From assembly GCA_024641285.1 (NCBI GenBank), contig JAHEDH010000017.1:1-36938 (forward strand): 36,938 nt of DNA, written 5' to 3'. The position numbers were made by a program, and so were the translations under genes. The number at the start of each line of letters is the position of its first letter. Positions within the stretch are counted from its first letter, which is position 1. The notes beneath the pieces were generated by a model, which had not been told where the DNA came from, made no database searches, and worked only from the letters and a program-made list of their open reading frames with translations. The stretch is from a bacterium. Lineage in GTDB: Bacteria; Actinomycetota; Acidimicrobiia; Spongiisociales; ZC4RG35. This document shows, in pieces, positions 1-7,534 of the stretch.

Positions 1-1159
1 CACCCTGACCGCCTCCACCGCAGAGGGCGGCCGCACCGATGCCGCCGCCGCGTGCTCTGAGCGCATGGATGAGCGTGACGACCAGTCGCGCCCCTGTGCA
101 ACCGATTGGATGTCCGAGTGCTACTGCTCCGCCGTTCACGTTCACCTTCTCTTTCGGGATGTCCAACATCTGCGCCGACCACAACGCCACGGCGGCGAAT
201 GCCTCGTTGATCTCGACGAGATCGAGATCCGAGGCTTCCAGCCCGGCCCGCTTGAGTGCCACTCTGAGTGCTTCGGCCGGGCGCTCGTGCAGCGTCGGGT
301 CGATCCCGCCGATCTGGCCGTATGCCAGGATCTCTGCCAGGACCGGGGAGCCATTTGCATCGGCCGCCTGCCGGTCGGCCACCATCACGGCTGCGCCGCC
401 ATCGGAGATCTGTGAGGCGTTGCCTGCGGTGATCGTGCCGTCGGGGATGAAGGCCGGCTTCAACCGACCAAGCGAATCGGCGGTGGTGCCAGGCCGGATG
501 CCCTCATCGGTGTCCATGACGACCGGGTCACCCTTGCGCTGGGGGACAGGCACTCCGATGATCTCGTCGGCGAACCGCCCCGACTCCGAGGCGGCCAGTG
601 CCCGGTCGTGGCTCATTGCCGACCACTCGTCCTGTTCTTCTCGGGTGATCCCGAGTCGTGCGTTCTTGTGGTCGGATGACTCGCCCATCGTGCAGTGATC
701 GAACGCACAGAACAGCCCGTCATGTGTCATCACATCGACGAGCGTGGCGTCGCCCAGGCGGGCACCCCAGCGAAGCTCGTGGAGGACGTGTGGGGCGTTT
801 GACATCGATTCCATCCCGCCGGCCATCACGAAGTTCGCCTCGTCGAGTCGGATCGCCCTCGCCGCCATCCCGATCGCCGCCATTCCCGACAGGCAGACCT
901 TGTTGACGGTGATGCTCGGCACCGTCATGGGGAGACCGCCACGAACGGCGGCCTGTCTGGCGGTGATCTGGCCTTCGCCCGCTTGGAGCACCTGACCGAA
1001 GATCACCTCGTCGACGGCCCCCGGGTCGACTCCGGATCGCTCGGTAGCCGCGGCAATCGCCGCACCACCGAGATCGACCGCTCGGAGTGGGCTCAACCCG
1101 CCCCCGTATTTTCCGATCGCGGTGCGAGCCGCACCGACGATGACAGCGTTCTCAGACAT
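1..1159 (-). CDS. acetyl-CoA C-acetyltransferase (thiolase), 3' end cut by window edge
   Basis: The minus-strand reading frame starts at ATG 1159 (MSENAVIVGAARTAIG) and runs off the left edge after about 386 codons, so only the last few residues are missing. It is a degradative/biosynthetic thiolase that condenses or cleaves acyl-CoA in the cytoplasm. Visible landmarks are the acylated Cys at residue 89 in NKVCLSGMAAIG, the GGMESMSNAP block, NEAFAAVALW, the catalytic His in GGAVALGHPIGCTGAR, and the start of the C-terminal CGGGGQG loop. Residue content and order match full-length family members of about 390 aa. The gene is divergent from the secreted protein at 1346. Exact chain-length preference (acetoacetyl-CoA or longer 3-ketoacyl-CoA) cannot be told from sequence alone. 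Confidence 0.93.
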   Translation of the reverse strand, partial: MSENAVIVGAARTAIGKYGGGLSPLRAVDLGGAAIAAATERSGVDPGAVDEVIFGQVLQAGEGQITARQAAVRGGLPMTVPSITVNKVCLSGMAAIGMAARAIRLDEANFVMAGGMESMSNAPHVLHELRWGARLGDATLVDVMTHDGLFCAFDHCTMGESSDHKNARLGITREEQDEWSAMSHDRALAASESGRFADEIIGVPVPQRKGDPVVMDTDEGIRPGTTADSLGRLKPAFIPDGTITAGNASQISDGGAAVMVADRQAADANGSPVLAEILAYGQIGGIDPTLHERPAEALRVALKRAGLEASDLDLVEINEAFAAVALWSAQMLDIPKEKVNVNGGAVALGHPIGCTGARLVVTLIHALRARGGGIGAAALCGGGGQG

Positions 1160-1172
1160 GGGTCGACACTAC

Positions 1173-1200
1173 TTGACGTGTCAGGCCCTGCGCCTACAGA
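1173..1200 (+). promoter_or_regulatory. possible sigma-70-type promoter in the thiolase / secreted-protein divergent region
   Basis: TTGACG at 1173-1178 and TACAGA at 1195-1200 are separated by 16 bp, facing the secreted Cys-rich protein at 1346. The leader would be about 140 nt. This is a pattern match only, in GC-rich DNA where such boxes also occur by chance. Confidence 0.3.
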
Positions 1201-1345
1201 GGACGTCGCCGACGCATTGGACAATGACAGTCGGAGTGGACCGACTCGAGCCTGCTCTAGATCGAGGGCCATCGCAAGGGACTTCCGACCCTGGTGCCGG
1301 GGGGGAGGCCCGACTGTGTCCTCGGTCGAAAGAGAGGGGAAGACC

Positions 1346-1996
1346 GTGTTGTCCTCGTTGAAATCAGGGCGACTGAACAAGGCTGTCGCCTTGTTTGCGG
1401 CGATGGCGGCGCTTGCCGTGTTGATCATTCCAACCGCGGCATTCGCTGAGAAGCCCGAGAATCAGGACCTTGTCAGAGTGGTTCGATCGTCAGATGGCTA
1501 CGACCTCGTTCGCAGGTACGTCGACCAGAAACCGGCAGCCGTGCAGGAGATCGACGAGGCGACCTCGCTGGTGATCTACGACTTCAAGACTTGGCCCGGG
1601 AAGAGCGATGACTTTCAGGGCTTCCATCCATACGTCATGTTCTTCGTAGACAACGAAAGCAACGCGGTCGAGGGGTTCCTCGCCGTTCCTGACGCCGACG
1701 GGCGCGCAGATCCAGTGCCACTCACCATTGAAGCTCTATCCGAGGTCGGACCGGATGTAGTCCAAGCTCAATCGGTCGTGGCCACGGCGACATGCTGGTG
1801 GTGCAGTGAAACCACCTACATACCGGGCCACATGTCTAGCAACACTGGGTACAACGCCTGCACGGCGGCGTGTGCGGTGGCAGGGGGGTCGTGGCCCGTG
1901 AGGGCCGCATGTATGGCCGCCTGCTGGGGCCTGTACTACGTGCCGGGTCACACTGTCTGCACTGAGTGGTCGTCGGGACCTCCTTGTCCCGAATGA
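1346..1996 (+). CDS. secreted protein with halocin C8-like Cys-rich C-terminal domain
   Basis: 216 aa. I chose GTG 1346 because a purine-rich AGAGGGGA at 1333-1340 lies 5 nt upstream and because it places a signal peptide at the N-terminus (Lys/Arg-containing n-region, hydrophobic stretch about residues 13-30, AFA|E cleavage near 34). Residues 35-145 are Cys-free and acidic. The last ~67 residues carry eight cysteines (150, 153, 172, 176, 189, 193, 205, 214) in the order CxxC, CxxxC-xxAGG, CxxxC, C, C. The CTAACAVAGG core resembles CTIGCSAAGG of the archaeal peptide antibiotic halocin C8, whose precursor also fuses an N-terminal immunity region to the peptide. Secretion and disulfides are visible expectations; antimicrobial activity is inference. 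The next gene encodes a small membrane protein that could be an accessory or immunity factor. Confidence 0.75.
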   Translation: MLSSLKSGRLNKAVALFAAMAALAVLIIPTAAFAEKPENQDLVRVVRSSDGYDLVRRYVDQKPAAVQEIDEATSLVIYDFKTWPGKSDDFQGFHPYVMFFVDNESNAVEGFLAVPDADGRADPVPLTIEALSEVGPDVVQAQSVVATATCWWCSETTYIPGHMSSNTGYNACTAACAVAGGSWPVRAACMAACWGLYYVPGHTVCTEWSSGPPCPE

Positions 1997-2011
1997 GATT
2001 TCGCGATTGAT

Positions 2012-2046
2012 CCGGAGTCGGCGGCCCGCAGGCCCGCCGACTCCGG
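2012..2046 (+). terminator. strong hairpin after the secreted Cys-rich protein
   Basis: A perfect 13-bp inverted repeat (CCGGAGTCGGCGG at 2012-2024, complement at 2034-2046) with a 9-nt loop begins 15 nt after the stop codon at 1996. There is no T run, so it may be a factor-dependent or attenuating terminator or an mRNA-stabilising end. It immediately precedes the ATG at 2053, which argues for the downstream start at 2077 for the next gene. Confidence 0.65.
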
Positions 2047-2076
2047 AGTTGAATGGGAGTTGCATCAGGAGTTCAG

Positions 2077-2469
2077 ATGGAGGGACGCTCAACCCAATCA
2101 GATCCGCTCCCAGGTCGGTCACGCGCGGCGCTCGTTGGCTACTCGGCCATGATCATCGTCGGTGGAATCCTGATGGGACGTCGGTTCGGCTACGCCCCGA
2201 GCGCCGAAGTCGGCGCCGGAGCTGGGCTCTTTCTGGCGATCGGCGGGTTGGCGTTGGTTTCTTGCCTGGTCGATCGGCGCACATTGGTCCCGGTTGGAAT
2301 TGCACTTGCTGGAGGAGTCGCAGGAGCGTACGCGGCCTACTGGGGGCTCGACGAGCCAGCACCGACCGTCTACAGCTTTGCATTGACAAGCGCCGCTAGC
2401 TTGTTCATGGCCGCGGATGCGATTCGCATGCTGTTCCGGGTGCGTCGAGCGGATACGGCACAAACCTGA
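2077..2469 (+). CDS. small four-helix membrane protein
   Basis: 130 aa of unknown family. The start at 2077 has AGGAG at 2067-2071 with 5-nt spacing; an in-frame ATG at 2053 sits next to the terminator-like hairpin and is less likely. Four hydrophobic segments are visible, roughly residues 18-37 (LVGYSAMIIVGGILMG), 44-66 (AGLFLAIGGLALVSCLVD), 70-92 (LVPVGIALAGGVAGAYAAYWG) and 98-115, ending in a short basic tail. No catalytic motif is seen. It lies 80 nt downstream of the halocin C8-like gene in the same direction. A role as immunity or export partner is a hypothesis from context only; an unrelated housekeeping membrane protein is equally possible. Confidence 0.65.
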   Translation: MEGRSTQSDPLPGRSRAALVGYSAMIIVGGILMGRRFGYAPSAEVGAGAGLFLAIGGLALVSCLVDRRTLVPVGIALAGGVAGAYAAYWGLDEPAPTVYSFALTSAASLFMAADAIRMLFRVRRADTAQT

Positions 2470-2543
2470 TAACTCGCCTGGCGTGGGCCGGGTCTGCTAG
2501 TTCTGCGTTTGCCGAAGTTCGTAGGCGGGCATGCTCCACACCC

Positions 2544-3749
2544 ATGACCCGTCTCGCCACACCGACCTTGCCCGAAGCCGTCGACTGGACCGCCGAGTAT
2601 CTCGGGCACCTGACGTGCGATGCAGTGGCGAAGTCGGGGCGGTTCACCGGCGGGCAGCAGGTCGCCGATGAGGCACTGGCAGCGTTCGACGTCAGCGGCT
2701 ACGCATCGAAGCGCAACGAGGTGTGGCCCGAGTCACGACGAGGTGCCTCTGCGCTCAGCCCCTACATCCGTCACGGACTGCTGCAGCTCCCGAGGGTGTG
2801 GGATTCGGTGGCGGGCGGGCCATCCCGCGACGTGAAGAAGTACCGGGACGAGCTCAACTGGCAGGAGTATTCGCGCCACCTCTACGCTCGGTTGGGGACG
2901 GCGACGCGGGATTGGATCAGATACTCCGTCGAGTCGACCGAGGTCTGGGATCAGGAGCCGTGGTGGCGTGAGATGGCATGCGTGGATCTGGTCGTCTCGG
3001 AGCTCGAGAACGACGGCTGGCTGGTCAACCAGACCCGGATGTGGCTGGCGTCACAATGGGTCAACCGTGGGGACGGGTATTGGCGTGATGGCGAGGACCG
3101 GTTCTTCCGGCATCTGCTGGACGGCTCGCGGGCAGCGAACCGGCTCGGATGGTTGTGGACGACCGGAGGCGGGACCGGTAAGCCCTACGGCTTCAGCCGA
3201 TGGCAGGTCGAGAAACGCGCAGAGGGTCTCTGCGAAGGCTGTCAGCTCAACACCAACTGCCCGATCCAGGAGTGGCCGAGTGATCCGAGGGTCGAAAAGG
3301 TGTCCGAGCCGGCGGGCCTGCGAAGTGACCCGGATCCGGACGCCACCGGCGGGCCGATCGACGTCGACCGCCGCGCACAGCCCGATGTGGTCTGGCTCAC
3401 CGCTGAGTCCCTCGGGGACGACGATCCGGCGTTGGCGGCCAACCCCGGCCTTCCGGCGGTGTTCGTGTTCGACGAGCCGCTCCTCGACAGACTGCGGCTG
3501 TCCGGCAAGCGATTGGTGTTCCTGGCCGAGACGCTGGCAGATCTCGCCGAACGGCGAGACGTCGAGGTCCATCTCGGCCGTCCCGTCGACGTACTGGCCG
3601 GCCGGGCGCCCGCCGTCACGTTTGCGCCGGTGCCCGGCTGGCGGCGCATCAGCGGGCAGTTCGACCTCGCCGAGATCCATCCATTTCCGTGGCTGCGTCG
3701 CCCTAGGGGAGGTTCGGTGGCATCCTTCTCGCAATGGCTACGAAGTTGA
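2544..3749 (+). CDS. photolyase/cryptochrome-like flavoprotein with permuted domain order
   Basis: 401 aa. Residues about 30-240 match the FAD-binding (catalytic) domain of DNA photolyases and cryptochromes: GRFTGGQ, SALSPYIRHGLL, YRDELNWQEYSRHLYARLG, ENDGWLVNQTRMWLASQWVN, DRFFRHLLDGSRAANRLGW and WTTGGGTGKPYGF. A short Cys segment, CEGCQLNTNCPI, follows. Residues about 280-395 then resemble the Rossmann-like antenna domain (VVWLTAESL, DDPALAANP, LPAVFVFDEPLL, RLVFLAETLADLAERRDVEVHLGRPVDVL), which in ordinary photolyases is N-terminal. The order is therefore FAD domain first, antenna domain second. FAD binding is well supported; repair substrate (CPD, 6-4, or none) is not. The gene's last 16 nt overlap the following protease gene. 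No clear ribosome binding site precedes ATG 2544. Confidence 0.8.
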   Translation: MTRLATPTLPEAVDWTAEYLGHLTCDAVAKSGRFTGGQQVADEALAAFDVSGYASKRNEVWPESRRGASALSPYIRHGLLQLPRVWDSVAGGPSRDVKKYRDELNWQEYSRHLYARLGTATRDWIRYSVESTEVWDQEPWWREMACVDLVVSELENDGWLVNQTRMWLASQWVNRGDGYWRDGEDRFFRHLLDGSRAANRLGWLWTTGGGTGKPYGFSRWQVEKRAEGLCEGCQLNTNCPIQEWPSDPRVEKVSEPAGLRSDPDPDATGGPIDVDRRAQPDVVWLTAESLGDDDPALAANPGLPAVFVFDEPLLDRLRLSGKRLVFLAETLADLAERRDVEVHLGRPVDVLAGRAPAVTFAPVPGWRRISGQFDLAEIHPFPWLRRPRGGSVASFSQWLRS

Positions 3750-5356
3750 TCTCCGCCGAAGGTATCGGATTCCGGACCTTCGGTTTCCCAGTCACCATCA
3801 ATTGGTTCCACTTTCTGCTGCCGGCGCTGTGGCTGAGCGGGATCGACTTCGCCAACCTCAGGCCCGGTGTTTCGGCCGCGGGCATCGTCGCTGCCCATGT
3901 CGGCGCGATCGTCATCGGTGTTCTGGGACACGAGTTGGGCCACGCGTTCGCTGCTCGGTCGATCGGCGCCGAAGCCAAGATCGACCTCATCGTCTTCGGC
4001 GGGCTGACGACGTGGTCGACCGGAAAGCCGATCACTGCGCCCCAGCGTCTTCGGGTCTCGCTTGCCGGTCCGATCGTCGGCGTGATGCTGGGTGGTCTGT
4101 CATGGCTGATCGCCCAGTCGATCCCAGGCGTCCGAATCGAGATCCAGGTGTTTCTGGACCTCCTCACGCAGGTGGCGATGATCTGGGGCATCTTCAACCT
4201 GGTGCCCTTCCCCGGGTTCGACGGCGGACACAGCCTCGACGCCGCACTCGAGATCTTCGCTCCGTCGCGGGCGGCGCGGCTCGGCGCGGTGATCAAGGGT
4301 GTCGCCGCCGTGTTGGGTGTCGCCGCCGTCTGGTACTACTTCAGCCTCTTCTCGGCCTTGATCCTTCTCTTCTTCGTGTTCCGGGGTGGCAGTTCGCCAC
4401 TGCAGGAGTACCGCAAGAGCTTCGACACCGATCACGAGGCAGCGATCAACGGGGCCGTGCAGCTCGCCCGGGCCGGCCGGCTCGACGATGCCCTCGAACG
4501 GCTGGACGGCACGGCCGGGTCGCCCCGCTCGCGTGACCTGCAGCGCAGCATCGACAGCCTCAGGGCGACCCTGCTGTTCTGGACTCGACGGTGGGACGAG
4601 CTCGTCGGCATGCCCGAGGGGGTGGTCGACGACAAGACGCGGGGCATCGCCCTGATGCGAGGCGGGAAGCTGGCTCAGGCAGAAGTCGTGTTCCGCTCCG
4701 CCCCGTCTGGGGGAGTGCGCGACGCCCTCCTGGCCGAGGCCCTCGCCCGTCAGAGTGTCGAGATCCGACAGGATGACGAGATCGACGAGGCATCGGCCGA
4801 TGCGCTCGTCGAGCGGGCCCGCCAGTTGGCCGGCAGTGACCCCGAGGTGGCAGCTCTCCTGGCCGAAGCCGCGATCGACTCGCCGGCGCTGTCGGCGGCC
4901 AATCGCGTCGTGGCGCTAGTGATCGCCGGTCGGCTCGACGACGCCAGGGTCGTAGCCGGAGACATAGGTCCCGACGCTGCGTGGTTCGCCGAGACGGTCA
5001 GGACTGCGATCGAAGGTGGTGATCTGGAGCCGCTCCTGGCCCAGACACGTTCGCCCGACGTGATGGGGTCGGCTCAGGTGCTCCTGCACCAGCTCGGGCA
5101 GTACGAGCCGGCGATCACGGTTGGTCGCCGAGCTCTCGATTCCGGTGGTGACATGTCGGTGATCGGATTCAATCTCGCCTGCTCCGCAGTGCGGCTCGGC
5201 GACACCGAAACCGCTCTGACCCTCATCGAGGCGCTCGTCGCGGACGGGCTCGACGTGACCCGGATCATCGCCGATGACGACCTGGCCCCATTGCGCGGCA
5301 CCGACGCGTTCGCCGACGCGCTGGCAGAGCCCGGCCCGGTAGGGTCCGGCTCATGA
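3734..5356 (+). CDS. site-2 protease family (M50) membrane metalloprotease with TPR-like C-terminal region
   Basis: 540 aa. The zinc motif HELGH is at residues 66-70 in the second hydrophobic segment, and the third ligand region NLVPFPGFDGGH (Asp 163) lies about 95 residues later, as in the M50B/SpoIVFB-like rhomboid-independent intramembrane proteases. About five hydrophobic segments fill residues 20-220. Residues 225-535 are soluble, Ala/Leu/Asp-rich and helical, with repeated motifs such as ARAGRLDDALERL, ALMRGGKLAQAEVVF and ACSAVRLGDTETAL that look like degenerate TPRs. The M50 part resembles compact family members; the long TPR-like tail is extra and suggests a cytoplasmic partner-binding module. 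Translation is coupled at both ends (16-nt overlap upstream, ATGA overlap downstream). The substrate is unknown. Confidence 0.85.
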   Translation: MATKLISAEGIGFRTFGFPVTINWFHFLLPALWLSGIDFANLRPGVSAAGIVAAHVGAIVIGVLGHELGHAFAARSIGAEAKIDLIVFGGLTTWSTGKPITAPQRLRVSLAGPIVGVMLGGLSWLIAQSIPGVRIEIQVFLDLLTQVAMIWGIFNLVPFPGFDGGHSLDAALEIFAPSRAARLGAVIKGVAAVLGVAAVWYYFSLFSALILLFFVFRGGSSPLQEYRKSFDTDHEAAINGAVQLARAGRLDDALERLDGTAGSPRSRDLQRSIDSLRATLLFWTRRWDELVGMPEGVVDDKTRGIALMRGGKLAQAEVVFRSAPSGGVRDALLAEALARQSVEIRQDDEIDEASADALVERARQLAGSDPEVAALLAEAAIDSPALSAANRVVALVIAGRLDDARVVAGDIGPDAAWFAETVRTAIEGGDLEPLLAQTRSPDVMGSAQVLLHQLGQYEPAITVGRRALDSGGDMSVIGFNLACSAVRLGDTETALTLIEALVADGLDVTRIIADDDLAPLRGTDAFADALAEPGPVGSGS

Positions 5357-5763
5357 AGCTCCTGAATCTGGACCACGTCGGTATCGCCGTGCACGACCTG
5401 GACGCCGCGCTCGAGGCCTATCGGAACCGGTACGGGGTCGATCCGCTGCACCGCGATCGAGTCGAGGCGCAAGGGGTCGAAGAGGCCATGATCCCCGTCG
5501 GCGGCTCGTTCATCCAACTGCTCCAGCCGCTGGGGCCGGACACACCGGTCGGAAGGTTCCTCGCCAAGAACGGCGAAGGGCTCCACCACGTTGCATATGT
5601 GGTCGCCGACATCGGGGCTGCTTTGGCGCATCTCGAAGAGACCGGCGCGCGGCTCATCGACCGGGAGCCGCGTGTCGGCGGGCGGGGAGCCAAGATCGCG
5701 TTCGTTCACCCGGCCGATCTCGCCGGTACGCTCATCGAACTCGTCGAACTGAGCGAAGCATGA
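5353..5763 (+). CDS. mce: methylmalonyl-CoA epimerase
   Basis: 136 aa, a single glyoxalase/VOC-fold protein. The N-terminal LNLDHVGIAVHDLDAALEAYRNRYG with its metal His, the FIQLLQPLGPDTPVGRFLAKNGEGLHHVAYVV segment (conserved Gly-Leu-His-His) and the C-terminal GTLIELVEL Glu are diagnostic. It interconverts (S)- and (R)-methylmalonyl-CoA in propionyl-CoA metabolism. Its start overlaps the protease stop as ATGA, and its own stop overlaps the next small gene the same way. A carboxylase epsilon-like peptide directly downstream fits a propionyl-CoA to succinyl-CoA route. Confidence 0.92.
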   Translation: MKLLNLDHVGIAVHDLDAALEAYRNRYGVDPLHRDRVEAQGVEEAMIPVGGSFIQLLQPLGPDTPVGRFLAKNGEGLHHVAYVVADIGAALAHLEETGARLIDREPRVGGRGAKIAFVHPADLAGTLIELVELSEA

Positions 5764-5975
5764 CAGCGGTGCGCATCACAGGGGGAGCAGACGAATACCA
5801 CACCGCGGCGATTCTCGCCGTCATCCAACATGTCGAGGCCGAGACCGCGGCGGTGAGAAGACCCAAGAACCCGAATGCCCAAAGTGCTTGGCTGCGCAAG
5901 GGGCGGTACGGGCCACTCGGTCGCTTCCAGCCGCCCATCGACCCCGACCCCGGGCTCAACTGGGTGGAGCGCTGA
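5760..5975 (+). CDS. small protein, probable acyl-CoA carboxylase epsilon subunit-like
   Basis: 71 aa, translationally coupled to the epimerase (ATGA at 5760). It begins MTAVRITGGADEYHTAAILAVIQHVE and ends with a Trp/Arg/Pro-rich segment (SAWLRKGRYGPLGRF and a terminal GLNW). Actinobacterial AccE-type epsilon subunits are similarly short, with an N-terminal beta-strand followed by an eELAALvAvl-like helix and a C-terminal W/R-rich motif. The match is by pattern and by its place after methylmalonyl-CoA epimerase, not by a strong signature, so the assignment is tentative. No carboxylase alpha or beta subunit lies in the window. Confidence 0.55.
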   Translation: MTAVRITGGADEYHTAAILAVIQHVEAETAAVRRPKNPNAQSAWLRKGRYGPLGRFQPPIDPDPGLNWVER

Positions 5976-6060
5976 CTCATCCCGCATCAGCGGGCCTGTT
6001 TCCCGGATCAGCGCCCGGCGTTCGGCGTACGCTGTCGATACATGTGCAAGGAGGACCACC

Positions 6061-7080
6061 GTGAAATCGATTCCTGAAGCGCCATCCGGGCCGTTCGGAA
6101 CGGTATTCGGTGACTCGTTCAGTGTCGTCGAATGGGCCAACGGTGCCTGGGGCGAGCCCCGGATCGGACCGATCGAGCCGTTCTCGTTCCACCCGGCCAC
6201 CCACGTGCTGCACTACGGGAGCGCGTGCTTCGAGGGACTCAAGGCGCACCGGGGAATCGACGACGTCGTGCGGATCTTCCGCCTGGAACGTCATGTCGAG
6301 CGGATGCAGCAGTCGGCGCGGGTTCTGCGGCTCCCGGTCCCCGACACCGACCTCCTCTCGAAGATGATCGTCGACACCGTGACCGACAACACACACCTCG
6401 TGCCGGCCTCACCCGGTTCGCTCTACATCCGCCCGACCCTGATCGGTACCGAGCCCAACATCGGGGCGGCGGCCGCACCGTCGAAGACCGCCTTGCTCTA
6501 TGTGCTGCCCAGCCCCGTCGGCGACTACTTCAAGGGCGGAATCCGTCCGCTGAAAGTGAAGGTCGAGACCGAGCAACCGCGCAGCACGCCGGCGTTCGGC
6601 TCGGTGAAGACCGGTGCGAACTATGCAATGGCCCTCGGGATCACCCTCGACGCCAAGGCCGAATTGGGGATCGACCAGGTGTTGTTCGCGCCCGACGGCG
6701 ACGTGCAGGAGACGGGAGCCTCGAACTTCCTGTTGCTCCGGGACAAGGAGATCCTGACCAAAGGGCTCAACAGCTCGTTCCTGCATGGCGTCACCCGGGA
6801 TTCGATTCTGACGCTTGCCAGGGACATGGGGTATCAGGTCCACGAGCGCGACTTCACGGTCGACGAGATGATCGAATGGGCCGATGACGGAGAGGCCGCA
6901 CTGTCGGGGACTGCGGCGGTTCTGGGCGGCGTTGGATCGATGATCGTCGACGGCGAGGAGATCGTCTTCGGCTCGGGTGATGTCGGCCCGACCACGCTGG
7001 AACTCCGTCAGGCGCTCACCGACATCCACGTCGGGAGTGCCGAGGACCGCTACGGGTGGACGACCGCCGTCGAGTCGTGA
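6061..7080 (+). CDS. ilvE: branched-chain amino acid aminotransferase
   Basis: 339 aa from GTG 6061, chosen because AAGGAGG at 6048-6054 lies 6 nt upstream; the open frame extends further but lacks such a site. It is a class IV PLP aminotransferase of the IlvE type: HYGSACFEGLKAHRG, RHVERMQQSARVLRLP, SLYIRPTLIGTEPNIG, the PLP Lys in FGSVKTGANYAMAL, DGDVQETGASNFLLL, and LHGVTRDSILTLARDMGY. It exchanges the amino group between glutamate and Leu/Ile/Val keto acids in the cytoplasm. Length and motif order are normal for the fold-type IV enzymes with the extended N-terminus seen in actinobacteria. It is coupled to the next gene by a GTGA overlap. Confidence 0.95.
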   Translation: MKSIPEAPSGPFGTVFGDSFSVVEWANGAWGEPRIGPIEPFSFHPATHVLHYGSACFEGLKAHRGIDDVVRIFRLERHVERMQQSARVLRLPVPDTDLLSKMIVDTVTDNTHLVPASPGSLYIRPTLIGTEPNIGAAAAPSKTALLYVLPSPVGDYFKGGIRPLKVKVETEQPRSTPAFGSVKTGANYAMALGITLDAKAELGIDQVLFAPDGDVQETGASNFLLLRDKEILTKGLNSSFLHGVTRDSILTLARDMGYQVHERDFTVDEMIEWADDGEAALSGTAAVLGGVGSMIVDGEEIVFGSGDVGPTTLELRQALTDIHVGSAEDRYGWTTAVES

Positions 7081-7532
7081 GCGAGCCCTACATCCTGCGA
7101 GCACATGAGTCGATTCGACCGCTCGGCCCGTTTCGTCTCCTCGTGGACGGTCCGACGAGTGGTGGCCGATTGACCCTCTATGAGGGTGCGCTCCCCGTCG
7201 GCGGTCCACCGTTGCACATCCACGACTTCGATGAGGTCCTTCTGGTCATCGAAGGCAAGGTCGTCGTGCTACTCGGTGACACGCGGGATGAGCTGCGCTC
7301 GGGCGATTTCGCATGGTTGGCAGCCGGGCATGCGCACACCTTCGCCAATCCCGGACCTGGAACGGTGAGAGCGATCGGTCTGGCGATCCCGAGTGGGATC
7401 GAAGACCTCTTCGATCAACGTGGCCGGTATCTCGCGTCGCTTTCCGAGGCCGAGACCCCCGACCTCGAGAGCATGGCGGAGATCTACGCGACGCACGCCA
7501 GCCGTGTGCTTGGGCCGCCACTCGACATCTGA
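7077..7532 (+). CDS. cupin-domain protein
   Basis: 151 aa from GTG 7077, overlapping the ilvE stop. It is a small single-domain cupin: GGRLTLYEGALPVGGPPLHIHDFDEVLLVIEGKVVVLLGD contains the metal-binding HxH...E pattern of cupin motif 1, and GDFAWLAAGHAHTFANPG contains the His of motif 2. The C-terminal 45 residues are helical. The metal site looks intact. Substrate cannot be predicted; cupins next to amino acid genes may be dioxygenases, isomerases or binding proteins. It ends 2 bp from the converging murJ gene. Confidence 0.85.
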   Translation: MSEPYILRAHESIRPLGPFRLLVDGPTSGGRLTLYEGALPVGGPPLHIHDFDEVLLVIEGKVVVLLGDTRDELRSGDFAWLAAGHAHTFANPGPGTVRAIGLAIPSGIEDLFDQRGRYLASLSEAETPDLESMAEIYATHASRVLGPPLDI

Positions 7533-7534
7533 GG

